This document shows positions 23,245 through 34,317 of a DNA stretch of 64,000 nt, one piece after another (positions within the stretch are counted from its first letter, which is position 1; the number at the start of each line of letters is the position of its first letter). Made by a program: the position numbers and the translations under genes. Where the stretch lies: assembly GCA_021613375.1 (NCBI GenBank), contig CM038716.1, positions 6,942,394-7,006,393 on the forward strand, given 5' to 3'. The DNA is from Megaleporinus macrocephalus. Taxonomy: Eukaryota > Chordata > Actinopteri > Characiformes > Anostomidae. Below the pieces are notes generated by a model. The model did no database searches. It was not told the DNA's origin and was given only the letters and a program-made list of their open reading frames with translations.

Positions 23245-23880
23245 CAAGGGCGTAGGAGCTGGTTTGACATTGGGGGGGGACACATTGGCTAATATGAATC
23301 AAAGCCCACCCTAGTTTCCACTGTAGGTAAGGTAGTAAATTACTGTATGTATAGTGACGTAGAATTACAGTAAATTACAAAAAAATAAACAAAATACATT
23401 TTCTGTACTATATACTCTCTATGGTTTTAACATTTCCAGCGTGGCCAGAGAGTGCTTTCTGACTAAAGTTTATATAATCGTTAGCTAACCCAAACCCTCC
23501 TAGTCTGTTACCATAACAACACATTATACTAAAGCCGTTTTTATTGCAGTATATTTTGCTGTTCATTGCTCTCGTCACTGACTTCGCGTTTAAAGCTGGC
23601 GCGAGCTACATCTCGTTTCAGCGAGGAGAGAGCTCGGGTCAGTGAAGCTGCTGACTGCAGGATATTTCTGAACAGGCATCTCAACACAAACCCTAAACTT
23701 AAAGACCACCTGACAACCACAGCCCGCTGCTAACAAACACAGCGCATGAATTGCGAACGCTGCCAAAACACGCTTTTAAAATAATGTGTTTTAAACAGTT
23801 TCCGGTTTTCTGTGGTTTAATTTTTGGGTGGGACAAATCCACCTGTTTCTGATATTGGGTGGGAAACGCCAATACGACTA
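23245..23880 (-). repeat. Inverted repeat, right copy
   Basis: Begins ggcgtaggagctggtttgac with a G-rich gggggggg, and pairs in reverse with 11305-13363. It lacks the middle of the left copy. On its right the DNA is intron of copy G, just before the signal exon, so the repeat lies inside that intron. Confidence 0.75.
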
Positions 23881-24274
23881 GGCTATAGCTTAATCAATTC
23901 AATACATCTAGCATTAGTGTAACTAAATTATAAGGAAAACAGTGCTGTTATCTGTATTCAGCAGGAAAATGGACATCACATTCAAAGAAAAAAGGTGACT
24001 TAAGGCATCTAGATGGCTGGTTAGCTACCTCGCTAACTTTTAGTTTCTTGTCTTCCTTGCCTCATGAGTAATTTTTGTTCTTGGAGCAAAGAGAAGAGAG
24101 TTATTTGCATATATTTGCATACCTCAAATAGGATATTTAGCTCTCCAGTATTATGATGATAATTATAGTCCTCTGTCTAAAATCAAGCATGTTAACCTGA
24201 TGTAGTTAGCCACAGACATCAACATTTAATACATAATTCAACATTAAATTTGGCTATTAAATTCTATTTCTTAC

Positions 24275-24402
24275 TTCTTGTTGAGAAAACTGATGATTCG
24301 TAGGAGATTCTTATATTTCTTGACTTTAGGCCACCTGCCAGCTTCAACTGCAGGAGAAAGCAGGGAGACCAGGAAGAGTCCAACCAGCACTCCGGAACTC
24401 AC
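24275..24402 (-). pseudogene. Secreted-protein family copy G, orphan signal exon
   Basis: A complete signal exon of 128 nt with acceptor (gtcag) and donor (gtaag) encodes [21 protein letters not shown] then a basic GRWPKVKKYKN piece, longer than in the sister copies. The first codon is GTG, so it would need the ATG of the leader exon. No main exon follows on its left: the inverted repeat starts 400 bp away. No promoter is found on its right. It is likely the front half of fragment B, parted by inversion. Confidence 0.85.
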
Positions 24403-24421
24403 CTGACCAAAACACAAAGTA

Positions 24422-24423
<2 letters not shown>

Positions 24424-24465
<42 letters not shown>

Positions 24466-24490
24466 CATACATACATACATACATACATAC
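24424..24490. repeat. (TA)n then (CATA)n microsatellite
   Basis: About 19 TA units followed by about seven cata units. The run replaces the outer end of the left terminal repeat of the Tc1 element that follows. Confidence 0.95.
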
Positions 24491-26022
24491 AAAAGTGCTA
24501 CACAATCATGAAGTGGAATAAAATTTATTGGATATTTTTAACTTTTTTTTAGAAATGAAATACTGAAAAATTGGGCTGCAAAATTATTCGGCCCCCTTGC
24601 ATTAATACTTTGTAGCACCACCTTTTGCTGCGATTACAGCTGCAGGTCGTTTGGGGTATGTCTCTATCAGTTTTGCAGAGAGAGACTGACATTTTTGCCC
24701 ATTCTTTACACACATTTGCCCATTCTTGCAAAACAGCTGGAGCTCAGTGAGGTTGGATGGAGAGCGTTTGTGAACAGCAGTTTTCAGCTCTTTCCACAGA
24801 TTCTCGATTGGATTCAGGTCTGGACTTTGACTCGGCCATTCTAACACCTGGATATGTTTATTTGTGAAACAGTCCATTGAAGATTTTACTTTACGTTTTG
24901 GATCATTGTCTTGTTGGAAGATAAATCTCCGTCCCAGTCTCAGGTCTTTTGCAGACTCCAACAGGTTTTCTTCCAGAATGGTCCTGTATTTGGCTCCATC
25001 CATCTTCCCATCAATTTTAACCATCTTCTCTGTCCCTGCTGAAGAAAAGCAGGCCCAAACCATGATGCTGCCACCACCATGTTTGACAGTGGGGATGGTG
25101 TGTTCAGGGTGATGAGATGTGTTGCTTTTACGCCAAACATAACGTTTTGCACTGTAGCCAAAAAGTTGATTTTGGTTTCATCTGACCAGAGCACCTTCTT
25201 CCACATGTTTGGTGTGTCTCCCAGGTGGCTTGTGGCAAACTTTAAACGAGACTTTTTCTGGATATCTTTGAGAAATGGCTTTCTTCTCACCACTCTTCCA
25301 TAAAGGCCAGATTTGTGCAGTGTACGACTGATTGTTGTCCTATGGACAGATTCTCCCACCTCAGCTGTAGATCTCTGCAGTTCCTTCAGAGTGATCATGG
25401 GCCTCTTGGCTGCATCTCTGATCAGTCTTCTCCTTGCTTGAGCTGAAAGTTTAGAGGGGCGGCCGGGTCTTGGTAGATTTGCAGTGGTCTGATACTCCTT
25501 CCATTTCAATATGATCGCTTGCAAAGTGCTCCTTGAGATGTTTAAAGCTTGGGAAATCTTTTTGTAGCCAAATCCAAAAACTTCTCCACAACAGTATCTC
25601 AGACCTGCCTGGTGTGTTCCTTGGTCTTCATGATGATCTCTACGCTTTAAACAGAACTCTGAGATGATCACAGAGCAGGTGCATTTATACGGAGACTTGA
25701 TTACACACAGGTGGATTCTATTTATCATCATCAGTCATTTAGGTCAACATTGGATCATTCAGAGATCCTCACTGAACTTCTGGAGTGAGTTTGCTGCACT
25801 GAAAGTAAAGGGTCTGAATAATTTTGCACGCCCCACTTTTCAGTTTTTTATTCCTATAAAAAGTTTAAAATATCCAATAAATTTCGTTCCACTTCACGAC
25901 TGTGTCCCACTTGTTGTTGATTCTTCACAAACAATTACAATTTCATATCTTTATGTTTGAAGCCTGAAATGTGGCAAAAGGTTGAAAAGTTCAAGGGGGC
26001 CGAATACTTTTGCAAGGCACTG
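24491..26022 (-). mobile_element. Tc1/mariner transposon, nearly full length
   Basis: A 1.53-kb Tc1 element. The right terminal repeat is complete, ends in tttgcaaggcactg and is followed by TA. The inner inverted repeat pairs 24510-24600 with 25810-25900 (aataaaatttattggatatt against aatatccaataaatttcgtt). The left outer repeat, about 120 bp, is missing. Its target is the TA run of copy G. A sequence so little decayed among fossils suggests a late insertion. Confidence 0.92.
24602..25640 (-). pseudogene. Tc1 transposase, DD34E, frameshifted
   Basis: On the minus strand a paired-type DNA-binding region (GYKKISQALNISRSTLQ, then a GRPSKLS hook) leads to the catalytic domain: D in LWSDETK, D in FQQDNDPK, E in NPIENLWKELK, with 34 residues between the second D and E. 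The reading changes frame near the N-terminus (about 25610) and again in the middle (about 24960-25060). Motifs are intact but the frame is not, so it is not expected to make active enzyme. Confidence 0.9.
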
Positions 26023-26026
26023 TATA

Positions 26027-27458
26027 TGGGTGATTCTTCAATTGCGGGCTCTTTTGCCATCTTAACTTTTGTAATTTGTTGTTTTATAAAGTAATGCATT
26101 TCACTTGAATTTCATTATAAAGCACTCTGTTAGACTTAATTATATTTAATTTCTACATAATTAAAAAGATACTGATGGTGAAATTGAAAACCTGTCATTA
26201 CCATCAACAAATGTTATTATCATCTCAACAGGTTATGTGTTGGTAATGACGTGTTGTGGTAATGACAATTTTCAATTTTTTAAGAAAAAAGCTAGCTAGG
26301 CCATGGATTTGCTAAAGGTAGTTAACAGCTAGTACGAGATGCACTTTAAACACAAATAAATAAATAAATAATAAATGTAATGTTTAGTTGTGAATAAATA
26401 AATAATGTGTATATGTAATGTTTAGTTGTAAATAAATAATTAAATAAATAATGTGTAAATGTAATGTTTAGTTATAAATAAATAATGTGTAAATGTAATG
26501 TTTAGTTGTAAATAAATAAATAATAAATAAATAATGTGTAAATGTAATGTTTAGTTGTAAATAAATAATTAAATAAAGAATGTGTAAATGTAATGTTTAG
26601 TTATAAATAAATAATGTGTAAATGTAATGTTTAGTTGTAAATAAATAAATAATAAATAAATAATGTGTAAATGTAATGTTTAGTTGTAAATAAATAAATA
26701 ATGTGTAAATGTAATGTTTATTTGTAAATAAATAAATAAATAAATAATAAATAAATAATGTGTAAATGTAATGTTTAGTTGTAAATAAATAAATAATGTA
26801 TGAATGTAATGTTTAGTTGTAAATAAATAAATAAATAATGTATGAATGTAATGTTTAGTTGTAAAGTACTGCCGTACTGATGTAAACGGTAATGACTCTG
26901 AATAAATGTAGTCTATGATCAGCAGCAATACACCATTCAGTTACTCCCATTTACACACATTAACATGTCACTCCTCACTCATGGCTGACATGTGCACCTT
27001 TGTGAGTCTTGTTTCCATGGTTACAACATAAACAAGTGCTACCTTCAAATAGTTCCCTGAAGAAGTCATACACTGTTGCGGTAATGATGATAATGTTGGG
27101 GATGATAATATATTGCTCAAAAATATGCATAGGTTCAAATATGAAACTAAACAGTACATTTAGTTTCTTTTTAAGTTTTTATGAAACTCATATTGTGATC
27201 TTTCTCATAAATTAATCACTTTTTAGCATGTTATTGGCATTTTAAAGTCTGGGTTGGGGACAATGCCAAAGTAGCAAAATATTGATGTTTAAATCATTAT
27301 AAAAAATGGAAATCATAATTATTTTGGTGTGTAATTTTTTTTGGTGATGCAATAATTAATCTTTTTAATACCAAAAATATTTGTTTTGCAATAAGTAATT
27401 TTAACACAAATTTATAACCTAGGGACGTAAAAGTTCCCCTAATTGAAGAATTGCCCAT
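26027..27458. mobile_element. Unassigned TIR element with internal minisatellite
   Basis: Terminal inverted repeats: left gggtgattcttcaattgcgg at 26028, right ending cctaattgaagaattgccca at 27457, flanked by TATA on both sides. No transposase is seen. It sits inside the TA tract of unit G, directly next to the Tc1 element, and shifts the cactgatcag flank to 27466. Superfamily is open (TA target would fit Tc1/mariner). Confidence 0.7.
26345..26875. repeat. AT-rich minisatellite, about 35-50 bp unit
   Basis: Roughly a dozen copies of a unit with aatgtgtaaatgtaatgttt followed by agttgtaaataaataa, with varied numbers of the taaa part. It lies within the TIR element. A minus-strand open frame over it is a by-product. 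Confidence 0.92.
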
Positions 27459-27465
27459 ATATACA

Positions 27466-27685
27466 CTGATCAGCCATAGCATTCTAAACTCAAGCAGCAC
27501 CACTGTGTCTGATCTACTCCTACTAATGCAACACACACTAACACACCACACCCTTTTTCCACATTTTATTATGTTGCAGCCGTATTCCAAAATGGATTGA
27601 ATTACTTTTTGCCCTCAAAATTCCCCACTTGATACCCCATAATAACATAATAAGTGAAAATTAAAAAATTATTTTAAAAAAAAGA

Positions 27686-27716
<31 letters not shown>

Positions 27717-28155
27717 TCTCTCCAGAGATGTTTAACTGAGTTCAAGTCTGGGCGGGGCAATTTAAGAACATTGACAAAGCCACTCCTTTCTTATCTTGGC
27801 CGTGTGCTTAGGGTTGTTGTCATGTTGGAAGATCTTGAGCAGCTTTTCTTTTCTTCAAGGATGTCTCTGCACATTGCTACATTTATATGTCCCTCGACCC
27901 AGTTCCTGCTGCAAAACCCTACAGCATGATGCTGCCACCACCTTGCTTCACTGTATGTTTGGTATTGGCCAGGTGATGAGCAGTGGCTCCAGAGAATGGT
28001 TAAAACAGAAGAAATACTTTGGAATGGAATTTGGAAGTCCAGACCTCAATACAATTTCGTGCCATAACCTACTGAGTGGTGTTACTTCAAGAAAGACCAT
28101 CAACACAGTTGAAGCAAATCTGTAAGAAGGCCAAGATTCCTTCAAGTCAATGTGC
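27466..28155 (-). mobile_element. Tc1-like relic, unit G
   Basis: Starts with the shared flank cactgatcagccatagcatt. A short (TA)n lies at 27689-27713. After it comes the transposase relic with ctgccaccaccttgcttcac. It follows signal exon G in the same order as in A and D, once the Tc1 and TIR inserts are set aside. Confidence 0.7.
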
Positions 28156-28159
28156 AGGA

Positions 28160-28640
28160 CTAATCAGTAATGAAGTCAAGCAAGTCACAACAGTTCCTGG
28201 AAGTACTTAGTTTAGTAAACTAATGAAACACACTACAGTTATTTGTGTTGTTTGATTAATTGGATCCACTCTATTGATACCACATTGAACAACATGTTTA
28301 GTGTGCTGTCCCTGGTGCTGATGGTTTCCTTTCTCAAATAAAAGCCTGTCCTGAGATATTTGACTCACCCTGTACTTTAAAATCACCCAGGTTTTACAGA
28401 GAATGGAAACTGTGTGTGCTAAATACAACTACAAATGAGTAAATATCACATTTAGATATTTAAAACATTATGCAATAGGTGGCTACTTCAGCCCAAACTG
28501 AAATTAACACTGATTTAGTTGCGTGAAGTCTATTTTTGATAAGTTATCTAAAAAAAAAAAAATAAATAAGCTTTCTGTAGATGTTTTCAGGACATCTGGT
28601 GTATATTTTCTTACTTTGTCACAGCTTACTGAAACTGGCA
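28160..28640. other. Promoter region of copy G, decayed
   Basis: Holds a shortened gtgagtcaaaag-TIR fragment (28245-28375) and the arm with ggctacttcagcccaaactg, then breaks off at about 28655 into the LINE relic. The TATA box, leader and ATG-donor of the other copies are absent, so copy G has no visible promoter. Confidence 0.55.
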
Positions 28641-28654
28641 ACAAGTACCTGTTT

Positions 28655-29800
28655 ACTTTTGATACAGTTAACGAGGTGCTGATATCCACATTTGCTAAAT
28701 TCAAGGTTAAGTTTTCAGCCATACATTGATCTAACAATGTGTAAGGGTCAATGGAGAAAAGTCCACCCTTCATGCTAATAAGGCTAATAGAGATACCCCA
28801 GGTGTTGGTTTTAGGTCCTGTTTAGCATGCATATCAATGACCTACCTGATAGGTTTCCTGGGGCTGGCTGCCAGATGTACTTTGATGATACAGTCTTCTA
28901 TACATCTGCTAGAACAGCTAGTAAGGCTGGAAACCAGCTTACTGAATCATTACACCCTGTATTGCAGTGGCTTGGGTCTTCTCACTTAACGCTAAATATG
29001 AAAAAACATTGGTTTTCAACATGTTAATTGTGCAAAAATGAAAGGATAATAGTAAAAATAAAAAATAAGGTTATTAGTGAAGTGGCCTACATCAAGTACA
29101 TAAAGAATCATTTTAGATTTACACCTGAAATTTGATAAACAGGTAAATTATGTTTGAAAAAAAGTGAAATCAAATCCTAATTGCTTTAGATTGAAAATAT
29201 TAACTATTCAGCACAGTCCAACTCTACGTGTAGGCCTTGATATATTCACACTTGTAAAATTTATACATGGTCACCCTCCCCACATGCTACAAGACAACAG
29301 TATTCCAGTAGAGTTAGCACACAGGCTTTAATGGATGGCAGTGAATGGATCATATTTGTAAGCATTCCCAATTCTCAACACCAGAGGTCTCAGTCCCCCG
29401 AGTACTAGTCAGCCAAGAACTTACCGCACCTGTCCCTCATCACCAGCACCCTTCATAATCCCCTCTCTCCCTCACAAAGTATTGTCAGTACAACCCTCTT
29501 CTGCACACTGAATGTTTCTACCAAGCCTGTCTAGCCGTGACCTTGAACCTCTGCTTGTCATTGTCAGATTCTGCTGCCCCTTTAGGATACTTATGCCTGG
29601 TTTGTATGGACTGAACCCCAGTAACAACCCCTTTACTCTGTTCTCTCCATCTCTGCCCTGCCTGCATATGGATCTCACCTCTGTCCCCTTTGTTATTATT
29701 ACAAAGTGCAAAACCTTGTTTGGACAATCTGCCTTCTCTGTTAAAGGAACCCACTGAGCTGAAAATGCAGCCCAACTTATCATTTTTAAGCTGTTAAGAG
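28655..29800 (+). mobile_element. LINE relic, unit G, with an insert
   Basis: An open piece at 28827-29027 reads INDLPDRFPGAGCQM then YFDDTVFY, a reverse-transcriptase motif C, and L-x-L-N-x-K-K. The match to the 37.7-kb copy is broken at about 29370-29700 by unrelated CT-rich DNA. The 3' end continues to about 29800. Not functional. Confidence 0.75.
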
Positions 29801-29989
29801 AAACTTCTTCATGTTTTTGTGTTTTTTTTTTTTTTTTGGCTTTTAAGAGCCTTACCTGGACAGGTGTGGTAATAGTGCTGTGAACATTGCATCTAGTGCT
29901 TGTGCATAGTTGTGTGTTGCAGTTGCTATGCTACGCTGTTATATCCATGTAAAATAAATGAGTAAACTAAACTACATTTTCAACTTCTT

Positions 29990-31740
29990 GCCATGTTGCA
30001 ATATCACCAACTCTCCAAAAGAGGGCGCATAGAGAACATATCATTTTCTGTTGTAGGTGTTAATGTGTTTGTTTTTATTTTGAAGTGGTGAGTCTCAAAC
30101 TGTACTGTCCACAATCCTGAATCTAGAATACTGAACACGTGTTACCACTGTCTTTAAAGCCAAAAATGTGGACCCTCTGAGAGGACCTGTGGAGGACCCT
30201 ATTTTTTCCACAATGCTAAGAACATGGGTGGCACCACACAAATCAGACATCCAAACAAATTTCGAATTTAATTTAGTAGATATCACATCCATCCCCATCC
30301 TCCCCGAATCTTCTGCATGTAGAAACATCATACACATAAACATATATTATCAGAAGAGCCAATACAAAAATCACATTTATTTTGTTAAGCAAACTTAAGT
30401 TGAAGTATATTCTTAAGTATACTTTATATAGTAAGTATACTAATGTGAATGTACTAATGCTATACTTGTGTATGTACTATTTAAATACTTCTAGGCACTA
30501 GATTGGCCACTTTTTAGTTTATTAAAGTTTACATATTTTGTACTGCAGCTACACTAAAGTCTACTCACACGTATCCTGTTAGTTCACTAGTTTGTTTATC
30601 TTCTAAGTGTTACGACTGTTCCTTTGTGTGTTTTGCCCTGTCTGTGTGTTTCCTGTGTCTGCTCGTCTGTCTATACCTCCATATCCCTAGGTGGCGCTGT
30701 CCCTGATCCTGGAGGCTGTTTAATATACTGTGTTTATACTGTGTGTTGTGGTTTATTGTGTCTATGCTGGAAGGGGGGTAAATGGCATTTTCTTTGAGGT
30801 AAATGTTTTTCTCCTGTTTTGGTTGAGTTAGACAGTTAGTTGTTAGTTGCCCTTCCATTGGTTGATTTTTTTTTTTTTTTTAGGTTAGCTAGTTTTATGG
30901 GTGGAGTTTCTTTAGGGGGGCTCGTCCTAAGCCATGTCCAGTTTGTCCAGACAGCAAGTCTTTGGACTGTGGTAGGAAACCTGTACAGACACTGAACGGA
31001 TCCTGTTTACTTTATGTTGCTGTGAGGTGACAGTGCTGCCCACTACACCACCCTTAGTTTATGAGTTATATACTTCTATCCCACTTTTAATTAACTCGAA
31101 TATATAACTTTTAATATATGAAAGTACACTTTTAGATAGATTTTCAGTAAACTAATAGTTTAGCTGTTTTAAAACCGTTTCTTTAAGTGAACTTAACACA
31201 ATACCTAAAGTTTTTAACTTATATATTATTTTCACACTTTAAAGTATAGGTTTTGACTTTTATTATTTAGTATTATTTTTATACTTAAATATACCTTTAA
31301 CTGTACTTTAAGTAGACATGACAGTGATCTACCCATTTAAAAATGTATAACACATACCCAGTATTAAGAACATATTTGCATTCTTTAATAGTTAAAAATC
31401 TGCCTTTTTTGCATAAATATACCTAATTATATCTTTATTAAAATATTAAGTATGAGTATAATACAAATTTAAAATAGTTTTTTGTGTATTTAATAGTATA
31501 AGCCATGCATACTTAAGTATAACTGTGTTCAGTATTTCACTGATAAGTACATAAACAGTAAACTAAAAGCATTCTTACTTATTTTAAGATTAAAAGAAGT
31601 AGCTAATTGCACATTTGAGTAGACTCAAATTCTTGAGAAATCCAAATTATTTTTTGTAAGAGGGTAAAAAAGCATCAACATGTATCTGTAGTGATTTTAC
31701 AAACACTTGTTTTGTGTATTTTTACTTTTTAAAGCACAAA
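29990..31740. repeat. Boundary block and AAGTATACTT-rich repeat, unit D
   Basis: The boundary block (29990-30365) matches 52130-52520. The AAGTATACTT repeat then runs to the tail of copy D. Unit D carries an insert at 30608-30930 that is missing from unit A. Confidence 0.7.
30608..30930. mobile_element. Possible solo LTR or short insert in unit D
   Basis: The insert begins tgttacgactgttcc, is flanked by ctaag on both sides (30603-30607 and about 30928-30932), and is absent at the same site of unit A. A 5-bp target duplication and TG start would suit an LTR, but the right end does not read CA. A fragment of another element is possible. Confidence 0.4.
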
Positions 31741-31761
31741 AATAAAGAAACCGCCTGATGC

Positions 31762-34251
31762 TTATCGTCTTGTATTGACCATGCACCTGAGATGGACTTC
31801 CCAGCCATAGACTATACAGTATTGACACTGGCCTCTATTGCAGCGGTATATCGGCACTTTAGCATTCACTTCCCTGACTTCTGCTTCCTGCTGAGGAAAA
31901 TATTCCAGATATCGTACTGTAGTATAACTTCTTGTACCAGAAGGGAAACATTGGGCGTACGGCAGATCCTTCTTCTCAGTGGAACTGACATCATGTTTCC
32001 TAACCCGTCTAAACACAAAAGCTTTCGGGCCCTTGTGCATCCGGAGCATGTCGAGGGCAGGGGCGATGCTGTAGGATCCATCAGGTGTTAAGCAGTTGTT
32101 TACACATGGAGAGCTGTAGGTGTAGAAAACAACACAGCCGTGTTTGTCTTTATTCAGGAGCTTCTTCAGCAGTGGATAGTGGGAGGTGGTGTTGGGTGGG
32201 TTTGACTGGATCATCAGTAGGTACTCAGGGGGATAGCCACTCGTTCCGGGGATTGTTTTTAGTTTGGCACTGATTAGTCTTCGCCCTTTGTAAACTCCAG
32301 CAGCGCTGTTCATGGCATGTTTCACTTTCCATCCTGGATCATTTAGGAGGAAGTTCCAATCAGGTTTCACACCAGCAGAACACATTTTAGCTGGGATGTT
32401 GATGGCCATGGCAAAGTGATCCCCATCTAAATAACTGAAAATGACATGAATAAAAATATCTCAATGAAAAGACCATAATGACCGTGACTAATTAGTAACA
32501 TCATTTATGCAACATGTATGTTCATCTGGTTACCTCTGTAATACTACAGTCCTGCTGATTTGTGATATTACTGTGATATTTTAACAATAATGTGGTATTA
32601 TGTTAGCAGGATGGTGAAAAGATTTTTTAAAATGGATATCAGAGAAATGTCCAGTTTTGTGGTCAATATGCAGCCCTGTAATCAAAAGAAGTTTGGATGC
32701 TCTGCAAATCACGTAAACCCTATATTTAATTGTACAATAAAATGATTTAATTACATTTAAATAAAGAATTTGATGCAGCAACACATTTCAAAAACTTTCA
32801 ACACAAGACTCGTAATTCAGTGAGAATTCCAGCAGTCGAGCTCTGGAGAAGTCAGGTGTGTCACCATTACCGGTGTAGGTTGACGTGATGACAGAACTCA
32901 TCTGAAAATTGGCTATAACTGCAGCCAGGCAATCAGTGACATAAGACATATGTGACATATCTAGTGATTGTCTGTTGGCCGTGCCTGCACTCCACCAGTT
33001 ACACAAGAAATTTGGCCATGGCTGGACATACTAGCCAAGGTCAATTAGGGAAAACCAGTGGAAGAAAGCTGGCTTAGCCAAAAATAACATCTGACTGCAA
33101 ACAAACAGTAATTGTGGTGGGGCGAACTTCCAGAGAAGGATTTCTGCACGATGAGGTAGCAACAAACATGGGGAAGGGATTGCTGATGCCAACAATCAGA
33201 GGTAAGAAGATGTGTCACCCAGTATGGGTAGCTGAAACTCAAGACATGCATTCTAGGCCTGTACTTTGACAAGCAATGGATGCTAAATGGACAGTGAGAT
33301 ATCCTGGAGGAGGGTGCAGGGTTGTTACTAGTGTACATATTAGAAAATCGGCTGAAGCAGTCACATGTAGTCACATCAATGAAGCCATGGAGTTGATGTT
33401 CATCAGTTTCACATCAGAAAAGCTAAACTAACAATGTACGAAAATGCTCCGTCCATGCTGTTTCATTCAAGACAACATGCTGTGCACCAGCTGTGGACCA
33501 GACCTGTGACTCTGTTGAGGACAGCCCTTACACTACAATGATTAACCGTCCTGTTCAGTCAAACTGTAGAGTTTTTAAACCAGGTTTAAGTCTCACATTT
33601 AAATTCCTGACAGAAAGAAATCTGCCAAGATATAATGTTTACAGTGACCGATGGTGATTTTTCATGAGTATGAGTACATGGGTACTGTATAGGCCCAACA
33701 CCTGATGCTGGTATCAGCAGGAAAATAGACATCACATTTAAAGAAAATAGCCAAAGTGACTTAAGGCATCTAGATGGCTGGTTAGCTACCTTGCTTTTAT
33801 GTTAGCTTTTAGTTTCTTGTCTTTTCTTGAGTAATTTCTGTTGTTGGAGTGAAGAGAAGAGAGTTACTATATTTATATGCCTCAAATAGGATATTTGACT
33901 TTCCAGAGTTATGATTAGTTCTCTGTCTTCATTCTGCATTAATTCCTGCTGACCTGATCAGCCTGTCATATCATGTTCTTGTTGTAGTTGATAAACAGAA
34001 CAATCCTGTTGTAAAAAACAAGCATGTTAACCTGATGTAGTTAGATACACACATCAACATTTTATACATAATTCAACATTAAATGTGGCTATTAAATTCT
34101 ATATCTTACTTGTTGTTGAGAAAACTGATGATCTCTGGGAGATTCTCGACATTAGGCCCGCTGTCAGCTTCGACCGCAGAAGAAAGCAGGGAGACCAGGA
34201 AGAGTCCAGCCAGCACTCTGGAACACACCTGACCAAAACACAAAATACTAA

Positions 34252-34317
<66 letters not shown>

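Noticed and set aside
24864..25303. Plus-strand open frames over the Tc1 element
   Set aside because: They are antisense to the transposase, whose motifs are clear on the minus strand.
26680..26928. Minus-strand open frame over an AT-rich repeat
   Set aside because: Minisatellite by-product.
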